Positions 7,560 through 16,400 of a stretch of DNA of 23,676 bases are shown piece after piece. The notes beneath the pieces were generated by a model. The model made no database searches. It was given only the letters and a program-made list of their open reading frames with translations, and was not told where the DNA came from. The stretch is from a virus: positions 1 through 23,676 of the IMG/VR virus record IMGVR_UViG_3300037042_000820; one strand, given 5' to 3'. A program made the position numbers and the translations under genes. Each line of letters starts with the position of its first letter. The stretch's first letter is position 1.

Positions 7560-9530
7560 TTATCGTCCCCCAGTGCCAGCAAGCGTGAGCGCCGCACCGG
7601 CAAGATTGCCGACCATGCTGCTCGACGGGCCCTTGTTCGTCTGCAGCGACACCTGACCTTGCGGGACGCCGCCAGAGACACCGCCGAACGTCTTCGTCAT
7701 CTGGTCGATCTGAGCCTGATCGTAACCGCTCGCGCGCAGGAACTCCTGATAGTTCGCGTCGCGCCGTGCCTGCTCCAGAGCCTGCTGCTGGTTGCCCGCG
7801 CCGGTAACGGCCTGAGCGCCCGTGAGGCCCTGCTGCTGCATCTGCTGAGCAAACTGGCCAAGCTGACCCGATGCCGCCAGTTGATTGGCGGTGTCGGTGC
7901 CGTACATGCTCGCAACCTGATTGGCGAGTGTTGACATGAACTGCTGCTGGTTCTGCCCGATCCCTGCGTACTGAGCGCCCAGAGCGCCCATCTGCTGACC
8001 TGCGTTGGCCAGAGACTGCTGCTGCCCAGCGCCCAGAGCGCCGAACTGCTGGCCGATGTTCGTGAGCGCCTGCTGGTCCTGTCCAGTGAGCGCACCGTAC
8101 TGTTGGCCCAACGCGCCGACCTGCTGACCGGCTTGGGCCAGAGCCTGCTGCTGCCCGGCACCCAAGGCACCGTACTGTTGACCGATGTTCGCGAGGGTCT
8201 GCTGCTGCTGCCCTGTGAGCGCGCCGTACTGCTGACCCAGCGCGCCGATCTGCTGCCCGGCTTGGGCGATGGCCTGCTGCTGCCCAGCGCCCAAAGCACC
8301 GTACTGCTGGCCGATGTTCGAGAGGGCCTGTTGGTCCTGCCCAGTGAGCGCACCGTACTGCTGGCCGAGGGCCCCCAGCTGCTGACCAGCCTGCCCCAGA
8401 ACACCCTGCTGCTGGAAGCCGAAGTTGCCTGCGGTCTGCGCAAGTTGCCCCTGCCGCGCAAGATCCGCTTGGCTGAGGCCAGCGGCCTGCGTGTAGCCTT
8501 CCGCAAGGGCCTGACGCTGCTGCTGCCCAACACTATCCTGCACGTCGCGCAGGGCGCGGGCCGTGTCGGTCATCATGCCCGACGGAGCGCCCGAAGCGCC
8601 GGTGCCCGGACGGGTCGGACCGCCAAGCTGACCGGCTTTAATATACTTGCTCGTGATGGCTGGCATCAGCTGCTCTTGCAGCGTGCGCGCGCCAAGCTCA
8701 CCGAAACGGTTGACGACGTTTTCGGTGTACGGGTTCATGTAGCTGCCGATGTTCGACACGCTGCTCTGACCGGCCTGCTGCAGATACGGCTGCGCCATGT
8801 TCAGGCCCGTTGGGTCCGTGGACTGCATCGTCAGGTTAGCACCTGCCCGCATGCCGGGCATGGCAGCGCCAGCCGCAGACAGGTTAGAAGCCTGCTGCAG
8901 GTACGGCGAGGCGAGATTGAGCGCCATGGGGTTGGTGCTTTGCATCGCCAGATTGGCACCCTGCTGCATGCCGGGCGCGGCGGCGTCGGCAGGGGACATG
9001 CTCGCCGCCTGCTGTAGATACGGCGACGCATAATTGAGCGCCATCGGGTTGGTGCTTTGCAGCGCCAGATTTGTGCCCATTTGCATGTTCGGCGCGGCAG
9101 CGCCAGCCGAGGACATGTTCGAAGCCTGCTGCAGGTACGGCGCTGCGAAGTTAAGCGCCATGGGATTGGTGCTGGCTTGTGTGTACTGCGCTGCTTGACC
9201 CATCGCGTTGTAGGCAGGGATCATGCCCTGCTGGTTCGCGGCCTGCTGAAGGTACGGCTGTGCTGCGCCGAGGCTCGATCGGTTCAGAGTGTTGGCCCCC
9301 GTCTGGATCGCACCACCGAGCAGCGGCTGGTAGCCGGTAGCTGCCTGCTGCGTCATGTCGAAGCCCTGCTGCTGGGTCGGGTTGAACCCGGCCACGCGCT
9401 GGCTGGCGTCGTACGGCGTGAAGGGACGAGAGGCGAGGGTCTGCTGGTTCGACAGGATGTCCTGCGCGTAGTTGCTGTACCACGACGGCGTCGTGGACAT
9501 CGTGTACGTGGTTTGGGTCTTTGTAGCCAT
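7560..9530 (-). CDS. Gln/Gly/Ala-rich tandem-repeat virion protein, 656 aa
   Basis: The 656-residue product contains two unrelated tandem repeat arrays. Residues 120 to 253 hold three full and one partial copy of a 39-residue unit beginning STNPMALN and containing PYLQQA. Residues 382 to about 521 hold three full copies plus one partial copy of a 43-residue unit built on GQQYGALTGQ and GALGAGQQQ. Between them is a unique segment with YMNPYTENVVNRFGELGART and KYIKAGQLGGPTRPGTG. The N-terminus has PSWYSNYAQDIL and FTPYDASQRVAGFNPTQQQG, and the C-terminal part has DANYQEFLRASGYDQAQIDQ. The flanking motifs are ones I associate with repeat-rich structural proteins of environmental phages; whether it is internal, tail or fibre-like is unknown. 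The start overlaps the upstream stop as TAATG. Confidence 0.75.
   Translation of the reverse strand: MATKTQTTYTMSTTPSWYSNYAQDILSNQQTLASRPFTPYDASQRVAGFNPTQQQGFDMTQQAATGYQPLLGGAIQTGANTLNRSSLGAAQPYLQQAANQQGMIPAYNAMGQAAQYTQASTNPMALNFAAPYLQQASNMSSAGAAAPNMQMGTNLALQSTNPMALNYASPYLQQAASMSPADAAAPGMQQGANLAMQSTNPMALNLASPYLQQASNLSAAGAAMPGMRAGANLTMQSTDPTGLNMAQPYLQQAGQSSVSNIGSYMNPYTENVVNRFGELGARTLQEQLMPAITSKYIKAGQLGGPTRPGTGASGAPSGMMTDTARALRDVQDSVGQQQRQALAEGYTQAAGLSQADLARQGQLAQTAGNFGFQQQGVLGQAGQQLGALGQQYGALTGQDQQALSNIGQQYGALGAGQQQAIAQAGQQIGALGQQYGALTGQQQQTLANIGQQYGALGAGQQQALAQAGQQVGALGQQYGALTGQDQQALTNIGQQFGALGAGQQQSLANAGQQMGALGAQYAGIGQNQQQFMSTLANQVASMYGTDTANQLAASGQLGQFAQQMQQQGLTGAQAVTGAGNQQQALEQARRDANYQEFLRASGYDQAQIDQMTKTFGGVSGGVPQGQVSLQTNKGPSSSMVGNLAGAALTLAGTGGR
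7968..8387. repeat. 129-bp in-frame tandem repeats (43-aa units)
   Basis: Three full copies and one partial copy of a 129-bp unit encode residues 382 to 521 of the 656-residue protein. Units begin at residues 382, 425, 468 and 511 and differ mostly by single substitutions (for example QDQQALSN, QQQQTLAN, QDQQALTN). Each unit itself contains repeated GQQ(Y/F)GAL heptads, so it is a nested repeat. Confidence 0.9.
8772..9173. repeat. 117-bp in-frame tandem repeats (39-aa units)
   Basis: Unit starts at residues 120, 159, 198 and 237 of the 656-residue protein are exactly 39 residues apart; the fourth unit is cut short after PYLQQAG. At DNA level the spacing can be read directly from the GCGCCAT words at 8921, 9038 and 9155, which are 117 bases apart. 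Confidence 0.9.
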
Positions 9531-11038
9531 TAGATGCGCCCTCCGGCCATGTATTTGTCAGCGGACTTGGCATTGTGGCTGAACTTGCCCTTGGCCAGCT
9601 TCTTACCCTTATGCTTGCGGATCTTGACGCGCAAGTCATCGAGTTTCTTCGCGCCCGCTTTGGGCGAGCCGTTGCCGAGCAGTGCGACCGTTTCGGCGTC
9701 GATAACGTATTCACCGTCGGACAGCATCGCAGGGATGTCGTCGCTGCGCCCATCGCCGGGGCCGCTAACAGCGAAGCTGCTGCGACCGGAGCGGCCTTCG
9801 CCGACATCACCGCCGACGGCAAAGCCACTGAAGTAGCGTTTGGCGTATTCAGCCGCTGCGCTTTCGGGCAGTTCGCCACTAGCGATGCTGGCGAGCTTAA
9901 AGCTGCCGGGGCTCTTGGCGTTGAACGAAGGACCGAAGAACTGCTCCTGCGTCATCTCGTCTGTCTTGTCTTTCGGCTTCAATGCGTCGGACAAAGCCGC
10001 CGCGCCGATGACCGCAGGCACGGCGTATTTATTCTTCGCGATGCCGAGGCCGAGGAAATCCTTGTCCCAGAAGCTCGGCTTTGCGGCGGCAGCGGGAGCG
10101 GCAGCCGCTGCGGTGTCCATCGCGGCCTGCGTGCTGGGGTTTACCGCAAGCCGCGACATCGCGTCGACACCGGCTTGCGTGCTGGAGGGGAGGTTGAAGT
10201 CGTACGACGGCATGCCCGGCAGCCGCAGCGCGTTCGACGTCACACTGGGCGTCAGTTGCAAGCTCGGGCTGTACGAAGTCATGCTCGAAAGCGGCGAGCC
10301 GGAGAGCGACGGGGTCATTGACGGGAGCTGTGTGCTGGAGAACGACGGGATTGGCCCGGCCATCGAACCGCTGCCGGTCAGTGACGGCGCGGTGCTGGCT
10401 GACATCGTCGCGGGAGCCGCGCTGGTCACCTTAATGTCGGAAGGGGTGGGAGCGCCCGGCGTCACCTTCGCCATGGGGTTGCGCAGATAATTGCCGAGGC
10501 CGACGCTTAGCGCGCCGGTAAGAGGATTGCCGCCGAGCGCGGCGCTTGTGCCAGCACCGAGCGCGGCGCTGCCGAGAGCTTGAGCAAGACGCGGGCTTAC
10601 GGCTTTGCCGAGAACGCTTGTGCCGAGCTTCGCACCGACGCCACCAGCGCCGCCAGCGCCGAGGCCGCCCAGTGCGCCGCCGAGCAGCGCGCCTTTGATG
10701 CCGCCACCGCCGGTTGCGCCGAGGGCAGCGCCAACGGCTGCGGAGGCCAAGGGGCCAACGCCGGGGATGAAGTTGAGGGCGATCGGGACGACCGCCTTGA
10801 GGATCTTTCCGAGCTTGCCGAGAAAGAACTCAGGCATGCCGGTTTCGGGGTTGATGGTCGGCTCGCCGTACTCGGCCACCATTTCGGCGAACTCGTCGTC
10901 GTTGACGTGAACAAGACGGCTGTCGCCGTTGCGCCCTGCTTTCCTGACCGCCAGCGCCTCGTCGTGGAGGCCGCCTTCAGCGTAGCCCACAGGCCCGCCT
11001 TCGTAGAGCATCACGGGAAAGCGGTTAGCAGAGTACAT
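9530..11038 (-). CDS. Gly-rich phage structural protein with DDIPAMLSDGEYV motif, 502 aa
   Basis: I place the start at ATG 11038 (MYSANRFPVM), where it forms TAATG with the upstream stop behind an AGGACAAGG site; the in-frame ATG at 11089 would overlap the upstream gene by 52 bases. Residues 10 to 25 have Gly-Gly motifs (YEGGPVGYAEGG). Residues 39 to 72 include DSRLVHVNDDEFAEM and INPETGMPEFF, a pattern I know from phage structural proteins. Residues 75 to 185 are a Gly/Ala-rich hydrophobic region that could enter membranes. Residues 195 to 320 are Ser/Pro/Thr/Ala-rich. The C-terminal part holds FAVGGDVG, SGPGDGRSDDIPAMLSDGEY (425 to 444) and a Lys-rich tail ending KYMAGGRI. The SDxIPAxLSxGExV motif occurs in tail and virion proteins of many phages. 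Exact role unknown. Confidence 0.75.
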   Translation of the reverse strand: MYSANRFPVMLYEGGPVGYAEGGLHDEALAVRKAGRNGDSRLVHVNDDEFAEMVAEYGEPTINPETGMPEFFLGKLGKILKAVVPIALNFIPGVGPLASAAVGAALGATGGGGIKGALLGGALGGLGAGGAGGVGAKLGTSVLGKAVSPRLAQALGSAALGAGTSAALGGNPLTGALSVGLGNYLRNPMAKVTPGAPTPSDIKVTSAAPATMSASTAPSLTGSGSMAGPIPSFSSTQLPSMTPSLSGSPLSSMTSYSPSLQLTPSVTSNALRLPGMPSYDFNLPSSTQAGVDAMSRLAVNPSTQAAMDTAAAAAPAAAAKPSFWDKDFLGLGIAKNKYAVPAVIGAAALSDALKPKDKTDEMTQEQFFGPSFNAKSPGSFKLASIASGELPESAAAEYAKRYFSGFAVGGDVGEGRSGRSSFAVSGPGDGRSDDIPAMLSDGEYVIDAETVALLGNGSPKAGAKKLDDLRVKIRKHKGKKLAKGKFSHNAKSADKYMAGGRI

Positions 11039-11274
11039 TAGCCTTGTCCTTCGAGCATCGGGTAGGCGCGTTCCGCCCACTGTCGCCAATCATTGAACTG
11101 GTACGGGTCTGGGACAGTGCGCTGCGCAAATGGTGAAGCTCGCAAAAATGCTGAAGCCCACCCCTGCCATTCGCTCTCGTCGGTCAGCTTGCCAAAACTC
11201 CAAGCGTCTCCGACAGACAGCACTACACTATCAGCCCAATCTCGTAAAGTCATGCCGACTGGATTGATTGACAT
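11038..11274 (-). CDS. Small conserved phage protein, 78 aa
   Basis: This 78-residue acidic, Trp-rich protein reads MTLRDWADSVVLSVGDAWSF from residue 8 and contains DPYQFNDWRQWAERAYPMLE near the end. I recognise the pattern (MTLRxWADS, GDAWSFG, VPDPYQFxDWxxWA) as a short conserved protein next to structural genes in environmental podoviruses; function is not known. Its six tryptophans suggest a compact helical protein. It overlaps the hub-like gene's stop as TGATG and the following gene as TAATG, so it is translated as part of the tail/virion block. Confidence 0.75.
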   Translation of the reverse strand: MSINPVGMTLRDWADSVVLSVGDAWSFGKLTDESEWQGWASAFLRASPFAQRTVPDPYQFNDWRQWAERAYPMLEGQG

Positions 11275-12905
11275 CAGCCGATGACCGTTCCGTCGCCCGG
11301 CTGGACGTGTGCGAGGGTGAGACCCATCTGGTAGTCACCACCAACACAGTTGCTTTCGAAGCGGAAGCGCAGTTCGCGCCTCTGCTCTTTGAAGTAAATC
11401 ACCTGTTCTTGCGGCGTCTGCGGGGTTTCGACGATAGTCTTGATCTCGCCGTTTACTTCCTGCGCGCGGGCGTTGGCGCGGCCCATGGCCTGCACAGTGA
11501 GCGGACCTGACTGCACGAAATCGGGCTCCATCAGCAGCACTTGAAGCGCCTTGTTGGTCTGGCTCATCACCGGAAGCGAGAGATCTGCCGTCTCGAAATA
11601 CGACTGGATCGGGTTGACGTTCAGGCCATCGATCTCGTCGGTGCCGACCTCATGGATCCACAGCCGGTACTGCGGGACATCGCTGTCCTCGGTGATACGG
11701 TTGATGACGACGCCCGGCGGCGCTTCGATGATGCGGATGTCGTCGGCTTGCGTGATGCGGCGAGTAGTGTCCGTAAAAGTTGGGACGACGCCCGTCATCA
11801 GCGGCTTGCGGAACACCGCCGGGAAAAGACCCGCGCCGCGCCCTTCGTTGGGCAGCGCCGTGTCGTACCATGTGTTTTCGCGCACGTTGTAGATGACGGC
11901 GTGGTTTGGCTCGGTGCTGTCGCCGAAGGGGAAGCACCACCAGATCTCTCCGAAGCGCGGCACCTTCATCGCAAACACCTTCTGGCGCTGCTCGTAGTTC
12001 AGGTTGTCGAAGAAGAAGTTGATGTTCATGTTGTTTTCGATCTCGCGAACGACACCGTTGAACATCAGGAAGCGATCGGTGCCGATCCAATAGAAGACGC
12101 CGTCGTACTCGATCACACATTGCGCCGAGAGGATCGACGACTGGGCGCTGATCGTGTCGAACTGGAAGGCGGCGGTAGCGTCGCCCGTGTAGGACATGCG
12201 GATCAGACTGTCAGCCGACCAGAGCAGGCCCGACGGGCTGTTGCCCGGGCCGCCGCGCAGCGGCATGCCGCGCACGATCTTCTGCCCGGTAACGTACGCG
12301 TTGCCCGCGCCGGTGCCGGTAAAGTCAGTCGGATCTCCGGGCGTCGACCACATGACGAAGCCGTCGGTGCCGAAGGCGACCATGTACGGGTGCAGCGCAA
12401 CAACGCCACCGGTGACGCTGTAGATCGCCGGAAAGTTGGTGACCTCGGTCAGTGGGGTGGTGGCAAACGCATCGCCATAGAAGATCTGGCCGCCGTCGCT
12501 GTTGCAGATGCAGTTCAGGTTTGGGGCGACCTGAGCGATGATTTGAAGCCCGCTGCCGCCTGCCGTATCGACCTCAAACTGCCACAGGTTAGCGGCGCTT
12601 GCCGTCAGCGTGCTGGGCGTGCGATCGGTGATGACGCTGGTGTTATACCCGCCGTCGATGAAGAACTGTTCGAGGAGGTTGGCCGACCCGGCGTGAACAT
12701 AGGTCAGCAGATCGAGGGTGTACTCGTGCAGCGTGCGCGGGAGGCCGCGCAGGTATTTGTTGATCGACCGGTAGCCGCCCATCTTGCGCGGCAGGCCGCG
12801 CTGAAAGCGCACCCACTGTCCGTCGACGTACTGGTCGCCCTCGAACTTGGTGCCGTCCCGCTTGATGCCGGGGAGCGATTTGATCTGGACGATGTTATCA
12901 GCCAT
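11274..12905 (-). CDS. Tail hub / DNA-stabilisation-like protein (P22 gp10-like candidate), 543 aa
   Basis: The protein begins IVQIKSLPGIKRDGTKFEGD and continues QWVRFQRGLPRKMGGYRSI, an opening common to podoviral stabilisation or tail-hub proteins. The rest is beta-rich with repeated propeller-like strands, for example PYMVAFGTDGFVMWSTPGDP, GNSPSGLLWSADSLIRMSY, GVFYWIGTDRFLMFNGVV and KVPRFGEIWWCFPFG. The last 120 residues form an Ig-like or jelly-roll-like part. P22 gp10 is a 472-residue beta-propeller that binds below the adaptor ring and closes the DNA channel, so 543 residues is somewhat longer. An adaptor gene lies nearby in the same operon, which supports the call. It forms TGATG overlaps with both neighbours. 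Confidence 0.7.
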   Translation of the reverse strand: MADNIVQIKSLPGIKRDGTKFEGDQYVDGQWVRFQRGLPRKMGGYRSINKYLRGLPRTLHEYTLDLLTYVHAGSANLLEQFFIDGGYNTSVITDRTPSTLTASAANLWQFEVDTAGGSGLQIIAQVAPNLNCICNSDGGQIFYGDAFATTPLTEVTNFPAIYSVTGGVVALHPYMVAFGTDGFVMWSTPGDPTDFTGTGAGNAYVTGQKIVRGMPLRGGPGNSPSGLLWSADSLIRMSYTGDATAAFQFDTISAQSSILSAQCVIEYDGVFYWIGTDRFLMFNGVVREIENNMNINFFFDNLNYEQRQKVFAMKVPRFGEIWWCFPFGDSTEPNHAVIYNVRENTWYDTALPNEGRGAGLFPAVFRKPLMTGVVPTFTDTTRRITQADDIRIIEAPPGVVINRITEDSDVPQYRLWIHEVGTDEIDGLNVNPIQSYFETADLSLPVMSQTNKALQVLLMEPDFVQSGPLTVQAMGRANARAQEVNGEIKTIVETPQTPQEQVIYFKEQRRELRFRFESNCVGGDYQMGLTLAHVQPGDGTVIG

Positions 12906-13474
12906 CAGGGTTCTACCGTCGCTTCAAGGGTAATGGTCCACGTATCAAGGACAGTCGTGGTGCCAATCTTACGGACTTGAAAATCTAAAGCGGCGGTCTC
13001 GGTGCCGACGTTGCCGGTTTCTTGCACGTACCACTCTCGGGTCACAGTGATCGGGAGCCACGTATTGACAGTTCCCCCAGACAGGCTGCCCGAAGTCAGC
13101 GTGGCGTAAACCTCGTAGTTTACGGACTGACCAGTCGGACTGATCCACTGCTCAAGCTGATCAAACGGGATGCCAAGATTTGTCCCATAGACATAACCGT
13201 CGGTTCTAATTTGGTAGTAGCAAGTAGAGTTGCTGGGGGCGATCTCAAAGTCGGACAGGTCGAAGTTGTCGAAATTGACCACCACGTTGCTGGTGCCGTA
13301 GAAGTCGCGGATGCTGATCGCACCGCTCGACGGCACAGCGCCGTACGTGCCGGTGGTGCCTGAAGGGACCAGACCACCGCCAGCGTAGTACTCGCTCAAG
13401 CTGATCGGGTTCGAGCCGCCGAACTCGCCTTGGATGTCGGCGAGGCTCAGCGGGCCGCTTGCTGGCAGCGCCAT
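12905..13474 (-). CDS. Small phage tail protein with GPLSLADI/ISIRDFYG motifs, 189 aa
   Basis: The N-terminal 60 residues have two related motifs: SGPLSLADIQGEFGGSNPIS with SLSEYYAGG, and SSGAISIRDFYGTS. This doublet (SGxISLxD, then SGxISxxDFYG) is widespread at the N-terminus of phage tail-associated structural proteins. Residues 65 to 189 are beta-rich, with NFDNFDLSDFEIAP, QIRTDGYVYGTN and a final strand-rich sandwich ending WTITLEATVEP. It sits between fibre 1 and the hub-like gene with one-base stop/start overlaps on both sides (TAATG at 13474, TGATG at 12905). It may connect a fibre to the tail, which is inference. Confidence 0.75.
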   Translation of the reverse strand: MALPASGPLSLADIQGEFGGSNPISLSEYYAGGGLVPSGTTGTYGAVPSSGAISIRDFYGTSNVVVNFDNFDLSDFEIAPSNSTCYYQIRTDGYVYGTNLGIPFDQLEQWISPTGQSVNYEVYATLTSGSLSGGTVNTWLPITVTREWYVQETGNVGTETAALDFQVRKIGTTTVLDTWTITLEATVEP

Positions 13475-16400
13475 TATTTGATCACCTTCACAGCCTGCTG
13501 CTGAAGTTCAGCAACCTTAGCTTCAAGCTCCGCGATAGCCGCGAAGGCAACAGCGACGAGCTTCTCGTAGTCCACCGCCTTCGTGCCATCTTCACGGGTG
13601 CGGACGGCCAACGGGAACACCGCTTCCACGTCCTGCGCGATGACGCCGAAGTCGGACTTCTGGACGAAGTAGCCATCCTCGCCGCCGTGATCGGCGATGT
13701 AGGCATCCGTCCAGTCGAACGTCTTGCCGCCGACTGCCGACACGATGCCGAGTGCATCCGCGATTGGCTGCACGTTCTCCTTGAGGCGCGCGTCCGACGA
13801 ATAGTAGGCCGTGACGTTGTCGGTCGCACGGATTTCACCAGCCGTACCAGAGGGTGCTGTCCCGACGCCGAGAGACGTGAGTTGCGTTCCAGTTCCGCTG
13901 AATGTCGCCATAGCGGTGAAAGAGTTCGTGTTCCGAAGAACGATCGAGCCCGCAGACGCGCTACCCCCGGCAACATCAAAATAGATTGTGGAGCCGACAC
14001 CAAAGTTACGGACGCCAGAGTTGTCGCCAACTTGCAGCGCCGTCCCAGCGGTAGCGGTGGAGACGTAACCAACTGCGGTATATGTGTTGCCTGCGTTAAG
14101 CGCGTTGGCGGTCGATGCCGTCGTCGCGCTTGTGGCGGACGTAGCCGAAGTGGCGGTGGCAGCGTTACCGTTGATGCTAATTGGCCAAGTCGCCCCGAAG
14201 TTGGTGCTGTCAACCTGCACACCAATTTGGGAGCCAAGCCAACCGACGTAGATTTTATTCGACAACTGGCCGGTGCCGCCACCCTGCTGAACCGGAGTGT
14301 AGCCGAGGCGAGCCGGGATGTCGGTGTAGTAAGACGCGGCTTGGCCGTTCAGGTTTGTAGCGTTGCTGGCCGTGGTCGCTGTCGCGGCGTTGCCGCCGAT
14401 TGAGAGGCCAGAGGCAGTCCCAGTCAGGCCGGTGCCCGCACCAGCGAACGCTGTAGCGGTGACGGTACCAACAACTTGAAGCGTGGTAGACGGCGAAGTC
14501 GTTCCAATCCCGACGCTGCCGCCCGCAGTAACGGTTACATGATCCGTGTAAACGCCTGCTACAACTTGGCTAATTTTATACGCATGGTCCGCGCCAGACT
14601 TTTGTCCGGTAAACCATTCAGCTACCCCGCCTCCGTTGTAAGTCCAGTACCCCGCCTGCCCTACGCCGGGAACGTAGCTTGCGACAACCCCGACAACATC
14701 CAACTTAAAGGTAGGCACACTTGTGCCGATCCCGACGTTGCCGCTGCTGTTGATGCGCATACGCTCGTTGTTATTAGTGCGGAAAGCAAGGAGGCCTGAA
14801 GCGCCATCCGACTGGAGAACCATAACACCGGTATCGGTGCAGCTAACAAGCCCGTTCTGCGATAAACCTGCGCTGTTGGTAAACTGCATTGCCGCCGCTG
14901 TCGCTGTCGCGTTTGAGCGCAGACGCATAGCGTACCCGAGACTGGCAGTCGTGTCGCCAGAGACAATATCAAGGCGATAGGTGGGGCTGCTCGTCCCGAT
15001 CCCGACGTTGCCTGCGGCGGTGATGGTCATCTGAGTTGAGGGGCTGGCAACACTGTTACCGATGAAATCGAAGTTGCCACTGGCCCGGTCATACGCAAGG
15101 CGTCGGATGCCGCCAGACCCAGTGCTTGGCGATCCAAAATACAAAGTCGAGACAGCGCCAGATACGCCTGCGCCAACCTGATCCGTGGTATTGCCGACAG
15201 CCAGAAGCTGCGGCGGCGAAGCCGTCCCGATCCCGATGTTGCCTGCGTTGGTGATGCGCATGCGTTCGATGGCATTGGTTTTGAATACCGTGTCGGCGCT
15301 GCCCTCGTTGGTGATGACCATCCCACCCGTGCCGGTCTGGATAAGGTCGAGGCCGCCGTTGGCACCGGCGTAGCGGACGAAGCGGGCTTCGAAGTCGGTG
15401 CCGGTGACGGAGTGAAGGTCAATATACGCAAGGCCAGAGCCGGTGCGGTTAGCGCCGAGTTCAAGCTGAGCGTCCCCCGTCGAAAGCCCAGTACCGGTGA
15501 TGATCGCGGCTCCAAAGCTCGCGCTCCCGACCACGTCCAGCTTTGTAGTCGGGCTGTTTGTTCCAATCCCGACGTTCGTGCCGCTGTCGTACACAACAGA
15601 TGCCGATGCGGCAGAAGCCCCGTTGCCCTTGACCAGAAAGCCCGAGGTCAGCGACGTGGCACCGGTGCCCCCCTGCGGGACGCTCAGCGGCGTAGTCAGG
15701 CCAGAAAGCGACGTGATGTCGCTATTCGCGCCCGAAGCTGCTGCGCTAATCGTGGTGCGGACACTCGCGCCGGTGGTGGCGGTCACGATCGCGTCAGCAA
15801 AACTGGTGATGCCGAGGTTAAGCCGCGCGCCGGATGCCGTCGTCGAGCCGGTGCCGCCGTCGGAAATGACGATCGGCGTTGTCAGCGTAGTAGGGTCCGA
15901 CGCGAGAACCATGTTGGTCCCGTCGCAGTAGTAGATGCCCTTCGCGCCTTGATTGACCTGCGTCGGCGTTCCGGTGCTGGTCTGGACGAACAGCTGGAAG
16001 GGGCCGGTCGTCGCGTTGTTGATCCAGTATTGCTGGATCGTGGCTGGCACTACGATGGTGCAGTTGCTCGTCAGCGTGCCCACAAACTTGTACGCGATGC
16101 GGTTGAGCTGCGAGCCAGAGAGCGTGACGGTGCCGCCAGTGACGCTGATTGACGTGTAGTCAAACGCGAACACAGCCTCTTGGCCGAGGCCGATCGTGTA
16201 CCAGCTCACGCCGTCGGTAATGACCGTGGCGCTGTCACCGGGGCGCAGAACAAGGTTCAACGCGCTGTTGATGTTTTCAGTGCCAGCCGGTTCGATCGTG
16301 AGATCGCCACCACCTTCGTTGCGAACGAACACAAAGAAGTTGTTCCCCGCCGACGCTGCGGTCAGCAGGTTGAGCGTGCCAGATCCGGTAGCGGTCCAGA

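Noticed and set aside
8103-9017. Leu-rich repeated plus-strand frame
   Set aside because: It is the mirror of the Gln/Gly repeat arrays of the 656-residue gene read on the other strand; its repeats come from the DNA repeats and not from protein selection.
7968-9173. Regular repeats looking like a CRISPR array
   Set aside because: The units are contiguous, in frame, without unique spacers, and belong to a coding sequence.
4102-9530. Tail tape measure protein for the 914- or 656-residue product
   Set aside because: No long coiled-coil tape pattern and no tail tube, chaperone or sheath genes nearby; the adaptor and hub types suggest a short tail.
11038-11089. Longer start for the 502-residue protein at 11089
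   Set aside because: It would overlap the 78-residue gene by 52 bases, while ATG 11038 forms TAATG with a ribosome-binding site as at most neighbours.
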